DNA from: Acidovorax sp. A79
Lineage (GTDB): Bacteria > Pseudomonadota > Gammaproteobacteria > Burkholderiales > Burkholderiaceae_C
Direction of reading: 5' to 3'
Length of the DNA stretch: 64,000 nt
Assembly: GCF_041154505.1 (NCBI RefSeq)
Contig: NZ_AP028672.1
Coordinates: 4,008,501 to 4,072,500 of the forward strand
The position numbers and the translations under genes were made by a program. The notes beneath the pieces were generated by a model. That model ran no database searches. It was not told the origin of the DNA and saw only the letters and a list, made by a program, of their open reading frames with translations. Below, in pieces: positions 16,217 through 25,012 of the stretch; the stretch's first letter is position 1, and every line of letters starts with the position of its first letter.

Positions 16217-16666
16217 ATGGAATGCACAGTCAGTTGGACAGGAGGGGCAGGAACACGCTCCGGCATGGGCTTCGTGGCCGAAACCGGCAGCGGCCATGTC
16301 CTGGCCATGGATGGCGCCCCCGATGCCGCCAACCCCGCCAATGGCGGGCAGAACCTGGCGCCCCGGCCCATGGAGACGGTGCTGGCAGGAACGGGTGGCT
16401 GCACCGCCTATGACGTGGTCCTGATCCTCAAGCGGGGCCGCCACGACGTGCGCGGCTGCAGCGTCAAGCTCACCACCGAGCGGGCCCAGACTGACCCCAA
16501 GGTGTTCACCAAGATACACATGCATTTCACCGTGACGGGCAAGGGGATTCCCGCCTCGGCGGTGGAGCGCGCCATTGCCATGAGCCACGACAAATACTGC
16601 TCGGCCAGCATCATGCTCGGCAAGACCGCCGAGATCACCACCGGCTTCGAGGTGATCGAGGCCTGA
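16217..16666 (+). CDS. OsmC family protein
   Basis: A 149-residue OsmC/Ohr-fold protein. The fold motif G-T-G-G-C-T-A-Y-D-V-V-L-I-L sits mid-protein with the first conserved cysteine, and the second lies in H-D-K-Y-C-S-A-S-I-M-L. Such cysteine pairs reduce organic hydroperoxides in OsmC/Ohr. This subgroup (YhfA-like) is less well characterised, so peroxidase activity is inferred. CAGGAGA 8 bases upstream supports the start. It stands alone, facing away from the ilvA leader and converging with coq7. Confidence 0.9.
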   Translation: MECTVSWTGGAGTRSGMGFVAETGSGHVLAMDGAPDAANPANGGQNLAPRPMETVLAGTGGCTAYDVVLILKRGRHDVRGCSVKLTTERAQTDPKVFTKIHMHFTVTGKGIPASAVERAIAMSHDKYCSASIMLGKTAEITTGFEVIEA

Positions 16667-16736
16667 CGGCCGCCCCGAACCGCGGCGGGCGCCCGGGCCG
16701 CACGCACTTTCCCGGTGCAGGGCTCCGGGGGAACGG

Positions 16737-17354
16737 TCAGATGTAGTGCGCCGTGGTGGTCATCACCTTGGCGGCGGCCCTCATCGCGGCGCGGGCGGGT
16801 GCCGGCAGCTGCAGCGCGCCGGAGGCCCGCGCCTGCGCCGCGTGGCGCTCCTCGTCGTCCTTCATCCGGGCCACCACGGCCCGGGAGGCCAGGTCCTGCT
16901 CGGGAAGCCGCGCAAGGTGGCCCTGCAAATGCGCCGCCACCTGGTTTTCCGTCTCCGCCACGAACCCCAGGCTGGCCCGGTCGCTCACCTTGGCCGCTAC
17001 CAGGCCCAGCGCGAAGGCGCCCGCGAACCACAGCGGATTGAGCAGGCTGGGGCGTGCTCCCAGGGCCTCCAGGCGCCCGCGCGTCCAGGCCAGATGGTCT
17101 GTTTCTTCCCGGGCGGCCTCCAGCAAGTGCACGCGCAGCCCGGCATCGCGTGTGACCGCGGCCTGCGCCGTGTAGAGGGCTTGCGCACAGACTTCACCCA
17201 CGTGATTGACCCGCATCAATGCCCCCGCCAGCTTCTTCTGGGCGGGGTCGAGGTCGGCTTCCGCGATGCCCAGGGCGGGCGTGGGCTCGCAGGCCCGGGG
17301 GGGCGCGAAAAGCGTGCGCAGGGCGTTGTCAGCGGCGGTCAGCAAGGGGTCCAT
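16737..17354 (-). CDS. coq7: 5-demethoxyubiquinol hydroxylase Coq7
   Basis: A 205-residue di-iron monooxygenase acting on demethoxyubiquinol in ubiquinone synthesis, peripheral to the inner membrane. The di-iron ligands are visible: [17 protein letters not shown], a Glu in V-A-E-T-E-N-Q-V and M-K-D-D-E-E-R-H. The ATG at 17354 (M-D-P-L-L) is preferred over an in-frame ATG 36 bases upstream because other members begin here. Confidence 0.95.
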   Translation of the reverse strand: MDPLLTAADNALRTLFAPPRACEPTPALGIAEADLDPAQKKLAGALMRVNHVGEVCAQALYTAQAAVTRDAGLRVHLLEAAREETDHLAWTRGRLEALGARPSLLNPLWFAGAFALGLVAAKVSDRASLGFVAETENQVAAHLQGHLARLPEQDLASRAVVARMKDDEERHAAQARASGALQLPAPARAAMRAAAKVMTTTAHYI

Positions 17355-17474
17355 GGCAGCTTTCAGGATGGCAAGGGGTAGGAAACACAATTTTCACTTG
17401 GATACAAATATTCGGCAGGTGCCGACGGGGGCCGCAAGGGTGCCGAAACCGATTTTGCTGGCGCTCCGTGAAAT

Positions 17475-17490
17475 GTTGCAACACTGCAAC
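17475..17490. promoter_or_regulatory. Inverted repeat upstream of the porin gene
   Basis: GTTGC-AACACT-GCAAC, a 5-bp dyad 38 bases before the predicted porin promoter and about 180 before the ATG. It could be an operator. No regulator can be assigned. Confidence 0.35.
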
Positions 17491-17527
17491 GATTTTCCCC
17501 TTTCGGGTCGATTGTGGGTGAATTCCT

Positions 17528-17556
17528 TTGCGAAACCCGGCCGGGTCTGGTGCAAT
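17528..17556 (+). promoter_or_regulatory. Possible sigma-70 promoter of the porin gene
   Basis: TTGCGA, 17 bases, TGCAAT, about 115 bases before the porin ATG, which implies a 5' leader near 110 bases. The -10 box is poor, so confidence is low. The rest of the 17355-17670 gap shows no gene. Confidence 0.35.
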
Positions 17557-17670
17557 AAGAGCAACTTCCCCACCAGGAGGTTGGCCCGGGGAACCGGCGG
17601 GACTGTGCAGGTGCTTTCACCATAGACCCCCCGTACCGGCGCCCTATGTTTAACCTTGGAGTAACTCGCA

Positions 17671-18729
17671 ATGAAAAAATCCCTGATTGCCCTGGCTGTG
17701 CTGGCTGCTTCCGGCGCTGCAATGGCTCAATCGTCCGTGACCCTGTTCGGCGTGGTTGATGCAACCTACGCTTACGGTTCCGGCAGCGTCGCTAACAAGT
17801 CCCAACTGACGAACTCCGGCTACAACAGCAGCCGTCTGGGTTTCCGCGGCGTTGAAGATCTGGGTGGCGGCATGTCCGCTTCGTTCTGGCTGGAAGCTGG
17901 TCTGAACAACGACAACGGCCAAGGCGCTGCTACCAACGCTACCAACCAAGGCGCTGCTGCTGCTCTGGGCAACGGCCAACAAGGCCTGACGTTCAACCGT
18001 CGTTCGACGGTCAGCCTGAACGGCGGCTTCGGTGAAGTGCGTCTGGGCCGTGACTACACGCCCCAGTTCTGGAACCTGACCGTGTTCGATCCGTTCGGCA
18101 CGAACGGTGTTGGCACGACCCAAACCCTGAACTCCAGCCTGGGTGGCCCAACCACCATCCGCGCTTCGAACGCCATCGGCTACTTCCTGCCTGGCAACCT
18201 GGGCGGCTTCTACGGCCAAGCACAGTACTACATGGGTGAAAACCTGAGCAACGCTGCCAACAAGAAGGACGGCAACGGTCTGGCTCTGCGTGCTGGTTAC
18301 GCCAACGGCCCCATCAACGTGGCTCTGGCTTTCTCTGACACCAAGTTCCTGAGCGGCAACATCAAGGCTGTGAACGTGGGCGGTCAATACGATCTGGGCG
18401 TGGCCAAGATCATGGCTCACTACAACCAAGACGACATCAAGAACGGCAACGAAGGCAAGGGCTTCCTGATCGGTGGTCTGGTGCCAGTCGGCGCAGGCGA
18501 AATCCGTCTGTCTTACTCCACCTACAAGATCGAAACCCCCGGTGCTGATCCCCGCGCCAACAAGCTGGCTCTGGGCTACGTGCACAACCTGTCCAAGCGC
18601 ACGGCTCTGTACGCAACGTACGCTCACGTGAGCAACAAGAACGGCTCCGCTCAGTCCCTGAACGGTTCCGTGACTGCTGCTGGCGAAAACTCCAACGGCT
18701 ACGACTTCGGTATCCGTCACAGCTTCTAA
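17671..18729 (+). CDS. Gram-negative general porin
   Basis: A 352-residue trimeric outer-membrane porin of the Neisseria/Burkholderia type. The signal peptide ends A-M-A, the mature start is Q-S-S-V-T-L-F-G-V-V-D-A, and beta-strand motifs such as S-R-L-G-F-R-G-V-E-D-L-G-G-G-M follow. The PEFRG-like loop region is N-R-R-S-T-V-S-L, and the protein ends on the insertion signal F-G-I-R-H-S-F. Codon use differs from its neighbours: GCT, GGT, TCC, CGT and CAA dominate, the pattern of a very highly expressed gene. TTGGAG precedes the ATG, and a strong terminator follows. Confidence 0.95.
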   Translation: MKKSLIALAVLAASGAAMAQSSVTLFGVVDATYAYGSGSVANKSQLTNSGYNSSRLGFRGVEDLGGGMSASFWLEAGLNNDNGQGAATNATNQGAAAALGNGQQGLTFNRRSTVSLNGGFGEVRLGRDYTPQFWNLTVFDPFGTNGVGTTQTLNSSLGGPTTIRASNAIGYFLPGNLGGFYGQAQYYMGENLSNAANKKDGNGLALRAGYANGPINVALAFSDTKFLSGNIKAVNVGGQYDLGVAKIMAHYNQDDIKNGNEGKGFLIGGLVPVGAGEIRLSYSTYKIETPGADPRANKLALGYVHNLSKRTALYATYAHVSNKNGSAQSLNGSVTAAGENSNGYDFGIRHSF

Positions 18730-18769
18730 TATCAAGACTGGCCTTGGCCAGTTGACGATATCAAAGCTA

Positions 18770-18798
18770 AAAAGCCGCCTTCGGGCGGCTTTTTTTTT
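18770..18798 (+). terminator. Intrinsic terminator of the porin gene
   Basis: AAAGCCGCC-TTCG-GGCGGCTTT with a UUCG tetraloop and ten T, 40 bases after the porin stop. The remaining 18799-19104 stretch shows no gene that I can support. Confidence 0.9.
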
Positions 18799-19104
18799 GA
18801 CCGACTGACTGACTGTTTGTCTACGGTTGATTGCGGGAGTTGAATTGTGGATTGCCCGAGTGAACAATCCAGTGCTGCATGGCATGTAACTCCGGGTACA
18901 TGCCTTCTGCCACTGCAATGCCTGGCACCTTCCGGAGGGCCTTGTTGGCCCTGTCTCCGTGGTTTCTTTCCCTTCTTTGCCCCGGTGCAGATTCTTGGCA
19001 CCATCCTTGCGTGCTGGAACGACGCAAAAGCAACGTAAATCCACCCTCAGAGGCCCTTCTCGGCGCTGGAGATTCAGGGATTTCCCGTTGGCTATAGAGC
19101 AACC

Positions 19105-19120
19105 TTTACTGCATAGTAAA
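19105..19120. promoter_or_regulatory. Palindrome before the first peptide-binding gene
   Basis: TTTACT-GCAT-AGTAAA, perfect 6-bp arms, 21 bases before the ATG at 19142 and so overlapping the likely transcription start. A repressor operator is plausible. The protein is unknown. Confidence 0.4.
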
Positions 19121-19141
19121 ACTTTTAATCAAGAGGGTTCC

Positions 19142-20722
19142 ATGAAACTCAAATACAGTCTTTTGTCGGTAGCTGCCATGGCTGCACTGCTTGCAGCACC
19201 AGCGCTGCATGCCAAGCCCTTCAAATGGGCGAGCCAGGGGGAGATTGCGACCTGGGATATCCATTCCCAAAACAATGCACTGCAAAACGGCATTCATGCC
19301 AATGTGTATGAGAGCCTGGTCTACTACAACAGCAAGACATTTGACGTGGAGCCCGTCCTGGCGACCTCCTGGAAAGAGGTCAGCCCCACACAGGTGCGCT
19401 TCACGCTGCGCCAGGGAGTGAAGTTCCATGATGGGTCGGCGTTCACCGCCGATGACGCCGTGTACTCGCTGCAGCGCGCGATGGCGAAGACGTCGAACTT
19501 CACGCCCTACATCCAGGGCATCAGCAAGGTCAACAAGGTCGACGCGCAAACCATCGACGTCATCCTGACAGCCCCCAATCCCGTGCTGCTGCGCCAGATG
19601 ACCGAACTGCGCATGATGAGCAAGGCCTGGGCGGAAAAGAACAAGTCCGTGGAGCCCAAGGACATCAAGGGCAGCGATGAGAACTTTGCCCACCGCAATG
19701 CCATGGGCACCGGCCCCTACACGCTGGAGTCGTGGCAGCCCGATGTGAAGATGGTCTTCAAGCGCAACCCCAACTGGTGGGGCAAGATGGACGGCAACGT
19801 CACGGAAATCGTCTACACCCCGATCAAGTCCGCCGCCACGCGCATCGCTGCGCTGCTGTCGGGCGAAGTGGACATGGTGCTGGACCCCACGCCCCAGGAT
19901 CTGGGTCGCCTGCGCGCCAGCCCCGACCTGAAGGTGATCGACGGTGTGGAGAACCGCACCATCTTCCTGGGCATGGACCAGTTCCGCGATGAGCTGCCAG
20001 GCTCCAACATCAAGGGCAAGAACCCGCTCAAGGACGTGCGCGTGCGCAAGGCCCTGTACCAGGCCATCGATGCCGACACGATTTCGCGCAACATCATGCG
20101 CGGCCTGGGCAAGCCTACGGGCACCATCGTGGCGCCCCAGGTGGCCGGATACACCGAAGCCGTGGGCAAGCGTTTCCCCTACAGTGTCGAAGCCTCCAAG
20201 AAGCTGCTGGCCGAAGCGGGTTATCCCGATGGCTTCGAAGTGGATTTCGCCTGCCCGAACAACCGCTACATCAACGACGAGGCCATCTGCCAGGCCGTGA
20301 CGGCCATGTGGTCGCGTGTGGGCGTGAAGGCCAAGCTGCGCACGCTGCCACTGGTGAACTATTTCCCCATGATCCAGCGCTACGAAGCCAGCATCTACAT
20401 GCTGGGCTGGGGCGTGCCGACGTTCGATGCGTTGTACAGCCTGCAGTCGCTGGTACGCACCGTGGGCCAGGGGGGTGATGGCAACTACAACGTGGGCCGC
20501 TACAGCAACCAGCGCATGGACTACCTGGTGGACCGGATCAAGGCCGAGACGGACGCTCCCGTGCGCGCGCGCATGCTGACGGAGGCGCTGCAGCTGTCCA
20601 ATGACACCGTATCCCACCTTCCTCTGCATGACCAGGTGATACCCTGGGCCATGAAGAAGAACGTGGAGCTGGTCCACCGCGCCGACAACCGCGTGGACAT
20701 GCGCACGGTCAAGGTGAACTGA
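19142..20722 (+). CDS. Peptide ABC transporter substrate-binding protein (first copy)
   Basis: A 526-residue periplasmic family 5 solute-binding protein of the DppA/OppA type. The signal peptide (1-24) ends L-H-A/K-P-F. Family motifs follow: N-V-Y-E-S-L-V-Y-Y-N, V-K-F-H-D-G-S-A-F-T-A-D-D-A, G-T-G-P-Y-T-L-E-S-W, L-L-S-G-E-V-D-M and V-R-V-R-K-A-L-Y-Q-A-I-D. It is similar to the second copy at 23296. AGAGGG precedes the ATG. Ligand specificity (peptides or other amines) is not readable. Confidence 0.93.
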   Translation: MKLKYSLLSVAAMAALLAAPALHAKPFKWASQGEIATWDIHSQNNALQNGIHANVYESLVYYNSKTFDVEPVLATSWKEVSPTQVRFTLRQGVKFHDGSAFTADDAVYSLQRAMAKTSNFTPYIQGISKVNKVDAQTIDVILTAPNPVLLRQMTELRMMSKAWAEKNKSVEPKDIKGSDENFAHRNAMGTGPYTLESWQPDVKMVFKRNPNWWGKMDGNVTEIVYTPIKSAATRIAALLSGEVDMVLDPTPQDLGRLRASPDLKVIDGVENRTIFLGMDQFRDELPGSNIKGKNPLKDVRVRKALYQAIDADTISRNIMRGLGKPTGTIVAPQVAGYTEAVGKRFPYSVEASKKLLAEAGYPDGFEVDFACPNNRYINDEAICQAVTAMWSRVGVKAKLRTLPLVNYFPMIQRYEASIYMLGWGVPTFDALYSLQSLVRTVGQGGDGNYNVGRYSNQRMDYLVDRIKAETDAPVRARMLTEALQLSNDTVSHLPLHDQVIPWAMKKNVELVHRADNRVDMRTVKVN

Positions 20723-20739
20723 TCGATTGTCGATACGCT

Positions 20740-20769
20740 GAGAGCAAGGGCCTCGAGGCCCTTGCTCTC
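20740..20769. other. Perfect 13-bp intercistronic hairpin
   Basis: GAGAGCAAGGGCC-TCGA-GGCCCTTGCTCTC, 18 bases after the binding-protein stop and without a T-run. Such structures protect upstream mRNA, which would raise binding-protein levels over permease levels. Confidence 0.7.
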
Positions 20770-20863
20770 CTTGATTCAGTTTGACGACGACGTATTGCCA
20801 GTCAGTGCCCCTGCCATCAAAAGTGGCCGCGGTGCTTTTATCGAACACTCACTCGACTTCCCG

Positions 20864-21844
20864 ATGCTTGCCTTTATATTGCGCCGCCTGATACAGGCTG
20901 TGATTGTCATGGTCACGGTGGCCTTCATCTCCTTCATGCTGTTCCAGTACGTGGGAGATCCCGTGGTGTTTCTGCTGGGACAGGATGCCACCCCTGAACA
21001 GATCCGGGAGCTGCGTGCCTCCCTCGGCCTGGACAAACCCTTCTTCGTGCAGTTCTGGCACTTTCTCGTGAATGCGGCGCAAGGCGAATTCGGCCTGAGC
21101 CTGCGCCAGGGTGCCAAGGTCTCGCGCCTCATTGCCGAGCGTTTCCCCGCCACGCTGGAGCTGGCGCTGGTCGCCGCGGTGCTGGCGCTGGTGATCGGCG
21201 TGCCCATGGGCGTGTATGCGGCGCTCAAGCGCGGCACCTTCACCAGCCAGATGTTCATGACGCTTTCGCTGCTCGGCGTGTCGCTGCCCACCTTCCTGAT
21301 CGGCATCCTGCTGATCCTGGTGTTTGCGGTGACCCTGGGCTGGTTCCCGAGCTTTGGCCGCGGGGAAGTGGTGCAGCTGGGATGGTGGAGCACCGGCCTG
21401 CTCAAGGCCAAGGGCTGGCACCACATCACGCTACCCGCCATCACGCTGGCCATCTTCCAGCTCACGCTGATCATGCGGCTGGTGCGCGCGGAGATGCTGG
21501 AGGTGCTGCGCACGGACTACATCAAGTTCGCGCGGGCCCGGGGCCTGTCCAATCGCGCCATCCATTTTGGGCACGCGCTCAAGAACACGCTGGTGCCCGT
21601 GATGACCATCACCGGCCTGCAACTGGGCGGCCTGATCGCGTTTGCGATCATCACCGAGACCGTGTTCCAGTGGCCCGGCATGGGCCTGCTGTTCATCCAG
21701 GCCGTGACCTTTGCGGACATTCCTGTGATGGCGGCGTACCTCTGCCTGATCGCGCTGATCTTCGTGGTGATCAACCTGGTGGTGGATCTGCTGTACTTCG
21801 CGGTGGACCCCCGTCTGCGCGTGGGCAAGGCAGGAGGCCATTGA
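20864..21844 (+). CDS. dppB: Peptide ABC transporter permease, DppB-like
   Basis: A 326-residue inner-membrane subunit with six helices. The family motif V-G-D-P-V-V-F-L-L-G-Q near residue 35 and the EAA loop E-V-L-R-T-D-Y-I-K-F-A-R-A-R-G-L are intact, with the G-G-L-I-A-F-A-I-I-T-E-T-V-F-Q-W-P-G-M-G end characteristic of DppB. The partner DppC is not next but 3.2 kb downstream, after an amidohydrolase and a second binding protein. Confidence 0.93.
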   Translation: MLAFILRRLIQAVIVMVTVAFISFMLFQYVGDPVVFLLGQDATPEQIRELRASLGLDKPFFVQFWHFLVNAAQGEFGLSLRQGAKVSRLIAERFPATLELALVAAVLALVIGVPMGVYAALKRGTFTSQMFMTLSLLGVSLPTFLIGILLILVFAVTLGWFPSFGRGEVVQLGWWSTGLLKAKGWHHITLPAITLAIFQLTLIMRLVRAEMLEVLRTDYIKFARARGLSNRAIHFGHALKNTLVPVMTITGLQLGGLIAFAIITETVFQWPGMGLLFIQAVTFADIPVMAAYLCLIALIFVVINLVVDLLYFAVDPRLRVGKAGGH

Positions 21845-21854
21845 ATGAGCTCCC

Positions 21855-21970
21855 CCCTGAGTCGCTTCGCGCCATCCCCCCGGAGGGGGGATGCTCCCAG
21901 CGCGGCGGGGCGGCCCTTGCGCGGCAGCACTGGCCTGGGCCGCGCCGGTTTTGCCGGCTGCTGGCGCTGC
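21855..21970. repeat. Dispersed GC-rich repeat, copy 4
   Basis: CCCCCTGAGTCGCTTCGCGCC then CCGGAGGGGGGATGC, CGGGGCGGCCCTTGCGCGGC and GGGCCGCGCCGG. It lies in the dppB-amidohydrolase gap, and its frame happens to be open into the downstream gene. Confidence 0.75.
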
Positions 21971-21992
21971 ACGAGCTTTCCGGGCGTCTGAC

Positions 21993-23210
21993 ATGCAGTC
22001 GCTCCGATACAAAGCGGGTGGCCGGGCGTTTGCGCACATCGCGCAGTTCCATCCGGAGCTGACCGCCCTGCGCCGCGATCTGCACGCCCATCCCGAGCTG
22101 GGCTTTGAAGAAATCTATACAGGCAACCGCGTGAAAGAGGCGCTCAAGGTGTGCGGCGTGGACGAGATCCACGACGGCATCGGCCGCACGGGCATCGTTG
22201 CGGTGATCCGCGGCCGCAGCACCTCCAGCGGCTCCATGATGGGCCTGCGTGCCGACATGGATGCGCTGCCTTTGGCAGAGCACAACGACTTCTCCTGGAA
22301 GTCGTGCAAGCCCGGCCTCATGCACGGCTGTGGCCACGACGGCCACACCGCCATGCTGGTAGGCGCGGCGCGCTACCTGGCCGAGACCCGCAATTTCGAC
22401 GGCACGGCCGTGCTCGTGTTCCAGCCAGGCGAGGAGGGCTTGGCGGGCGCCCGCGTGATGATGGAAGACGGCCTGTTCGACCGGTTCCCGGTGCAGTCCA
22501 TCTATGCCATGCACAACTGGCCGGCCATGAAGCCCGGCACCGTGGGCATCAACCCGGGCCCCATGATGGCGGCGGCCGACCGATTCACCATCGAAATCAC
22601 GGGGCGCGGCGGCCACGGCGCGCATGCCTACCAGACGGTGGACGTGCTGGTGGTGGCCGCGCACATCATCACGGCGGCGCAGAGCATCGTGTCGCGCAAC
22701 GTGCGCCCCATCGAAAGTGCCGTGGTCAGCATCTGCGCCGCGCAGGCAGGCGATCTGGGCGCCTTCAGCGTGCTGCCCGGCTCCGCCACCCTGGTGGGCA
22801 CCGTGCGCACGTTCGACCCGGTGGTGCAGGAGATGGTGGAAAAGCGCCTCAAGGAACTGTGCAACGCGATTGCTCTGGGCTTTGGGGCCAATGCCACGGT
22901 GCACTACGAGCGCATCTACCCGGCCACGATCAACAGCGAGAGCGAGGCCGTCTTCGCGGGCGACGTGGCCGAATCCCTGCTGGGCGCGGACCACGTGGTG
23001 CGCGACCTGGAGCCCAGCATGGGCGCTGAGGACTTTGCCTTCATGCTCCAGACCCGCCCGGGCGCCTACCTGCGCATCGGCCAGGGTACCGGCGCCAGCG
23101 GCAGTGCGCTGCACAACAGCCGCTACGACTTCAACGACGACATCCTGCCGCTGGGCTCTGCATTGCATGCGAGCCTGATCGAGCAGTCCATGCCCCTGGC
23201 GGTGCCCTGA
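21993..23210 (+). CDS. M20 family amidohydrolase (hippurate/N-acyl amino acid hydrolase type)
   Basis: A 405-residue zinc-dependent hydrolase. Metal ligands and catalytic residues are visible: R-A-D-M-D-A-L-P, H-G-C-G-H-D-G-H-T-A near 111-120, Q-P-G-E-E-G near 150, the lid-domain G-R-G-G-H-G-A-H, and A-E-D-F-A-F-M. The family cleaves N-acyl amino acids, hippurate or acyl-peptides. Lying inside a peptide-uptake operon, it would act on imported substrate in the cytoplasm. The ATG at 21993 is chosen because sequence upstream is repeat-derived. Confidence 0.92.
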   Translation: MQSLRYKAGGRAFAHIAQFHPELTALRRDLHAHPELGFEEIYTGNRVKEALKVCGVDEIHDGIGRTGIVAVIRGRSTSSGSMMGLRADMDALPLAEHNDFSWKSCKPGLMHGCGHDGHTAMLVGAARYLAETRNFDGTAVLVFQPGEEGLAGARVMMEDGLFDRFPVQSIYAMHNWPAMKPGTVGINPGPMMAAADRFTIEITGRGGHGAHAYQTVDVLVVAAHIITAAQSIVSRNVRPIESAVVSICAAQAGDLGAFSVLPGSATLVGTVRTFDPVVQEMVEKRLKELCNAIALGFGANATVHYERIYPATINSESEAVFAGDVAESLLGADHVVRDLEPSMGAEDFAFMLQTRPGAYLRIGQGTGASGSALHNSRYDFNDDILPLGSALHASLIEQSMPLAVP

Positions 23211-23295
23211 GGGCTGCGTCCCCGTCGCGCAACGCCAGCATCCAATCCCTGGATCCACCACCTTTCGCACCCCTTTTCACTACGAGGAGATTTCC

Positions 23296-24879
23296 ATGAA
23301 ATTCCAGAAAAAAGCCGCCCTTGCCGCACTGTTTGCCGCGATGGCCGCAACCAGCATGGTCGCCAATGCGCAGACCATCCGAATTGCCAACCAGGGCGAT
23401 GCGCTCTCCATGGATCCGCACTCGCTCAACGAATCGCTCCAGCTGAGCGTGACCAGCAACGTGTACGAACCGCTGGTCGGCCGCAACAAGGACCTGAGCC
23501 TGGCGCCGGCGCTGGCCACGGCCTGGAAGCAAACCGCACCCACCGTGTGGCGGTTCGAGCTGCGCAAGGGCGTGCAATTCCATGACGGCACCCCCTTCAC
23601 GGCAGACGACGTGGTGTTCAGCTTTGGCCGCATGAAGGGCGAGGGCTCGGACATGAAGGCCACCAACAGCGACATCAAGCAGGTGCGCAAGATCGACGAT
23701 CACACTGTCGAGATCGAAACCATGGCGCCGCAGCCCATCCTGCCCGACGTGATCACGACCTCCTACATCATGAGCAAGAAGTGGTGCGAGACCAACCAGG
23801 CCGTGATGCCCGTCGACCGCCGCAAGGGCATCGAGAACGCTGCCTCGTTCCGCGCCAACGGCACAGGCCCCTTCCGCCTGCGCGAGCGCCAGCCCAACGT
23901 GCGCTCGGTGTTCGTGCGCAACGGCTCCTACTGGGGCAAGATCGAGGGCAACGTGACCGAAGTGGTGTTCACGCCCATCGCCAACGATGCCACGCGCGTG
24001 GCGGCGCTGCTGTCGGGCGAAGTGGATGTGATGGAGCCCGTGCCGGTGCAGGACATCGACCGTGTCAACAACAGCCCCAACACGCGTGCGGTGACCGGCC
24101 CCGAGCTGCGCACCATCTTCCTGGGCATGGACCAGAAGCGCGACGAGCTGCTGTACTCCAACGTGAAGGGCAAGAACCCCTTCAAGGACAAGCGCGTCCG
24201 CCAGGCCTTCTACCAGGCCATCGACATCGACGGCATCAAGAAGACCGTGATGCGCGGCGCCTCCAACCCTTCCGCGCTGATGGTGGGCCCTGGCATCAAC
24301 GGCTTCCAGCCCGAGACCAAGCGCCTGCCGTACGACGTCGAAGCCGCCAAGAAGCTGATGGTGGAAGCCGGCTACCCCAATGGCTTCGAAGTGTCCATGA
24401 ACTGCCCGAACGACCGCTACGTGAACGACGGCCGCATCTGCCAGACCGTGGCCGCCAACCTCTCGCGCATCAACGTCAAGATCAACCTGCAGGCCGAGAC
24501 CAAGGGTACCTACTTCCCCAAGGTGCTGCGCCGCGACACCAGCTTCTACATGCTGGGCTGGACGCCCACGACCTACGACGCGCACAACGCGCTCAACGCG
24601 CTCATGATCTGCCCGGACGACAAGGGCGGTGCCGGCCAGTTCAACCTGGGCGCCTATTGCAACCCCAAGCTCGATGAACTGACGAAGAAGGTGCTGGTCG
24701 AGACCGACAAGGCCAAGCGCGACGCGATGATCAAGGAAGCCTTCGACCTGCACAGCGCCGACATCGGCCACCTGCCGCTGCACCAGCAGGCGCTGGCCTG
24801 GGGCGTGAACAAGAACGTGAAACTCGTGCAGATGGCCGACAACTTCATGTACTTCAAGTGGATGACCATCGGCAAGTAA
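23296..24879 (+). CDS. Peptide ABC transporter substrate-binding protein (second copy)
   Basis: A 527-residue family 5 periplasmic binding protein with a signal peptide ending V-A-N-A/Q-T-I-R-I. It is clearly similar to the first copy: T-S-N-V-Y-E-P-L-V, G-V-Q-F-H-D-G-T-P-F-T-A-D-D-V, G-T-G-P-F-R-L-R-E-R, L-L-S-G-E-V-D-V-M, V-R-Q-A-F-Y-Q-A-I-D. A tandem duplication with divergence is likely. GAGGAGA precedes the ATG. Two binding proteins sharing one translocator would widen the substrate range. Confidence 0.93.
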   Translation: MKFQKKAALAALFAAMAATSMVANAQTIRIANQGDALSMDPHSLNESLQLSVTSNVYEPLVGRNKDLSLAPALATAWKQTAPTVWRFELRKGVQFHDGTPFTADDVVFSFGRMKGEGSDMKATNSDIKQVRKIDDHTVEIETMAPQPILPDVITTSYIMSKKWCETNQAVMPVDRRKGIENAASFRANGTGPFRLRERQPNVRSVFVRNGSYWGKIEGNVTEVVFTPIANDATRVAALLSGEVDVMEPVPVQDIDRVNNSPNTRAVTGPELRTIFLGMDQKRDELLYSNVKGKNPFKDKRVRQAFYQAIDIDGIKKTVMRGASNPSALMVGPGINGFQPETKRLPYDVEAAKKLMVEAGYPNGFEVSMNCPNDRYVNDGRICQTVAANLSRINVKINLQAETKGTYFPKVLRRDTSFYMLGWTPTTYDAHNALNALMICPDDKGGAGQFNLGAYCNPKLDELTKKVLVETDKAKRDAMIKEAFDLHSADIGHLPLHQQALAWGVNKNVKLVQMADNFMYFKWMTIGK

Positions 24880-24954
24880 GCGGTCAGAAGATTTCGTACC
24901 TAGATCGTCGCAAAAGAATCAAGAGAAACGACAACCGGTTCTTTTGAAAGTCCA

Positions 24955-24992
24955 CACCACCGCGAGGCCGCTACCCGGGCCTGGCGGTGGTG
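24955..24992. other. Intercistronic hairpin before dppC
   Basis: CACCACCGC and GCGGTGGTG form a 9-bp stem, with a further AGGCC/GGCCT pairing in the loop. There is no T-run. Together with the 20740 hairpin it suggests that both binding-protein messages end in protective structures. Confidence 0.55.
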
Positions 24993-25012
24993 CCTGTTTA
25001 CTGGTTCCCACA

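Noticed and set aside
24944..25012. TTG start of dppC at 24944
   Set aside because: It would make the protein begin inside an intercistronic hairpin and add residues absent from DppC proteins; the ATG at 25013 fits.
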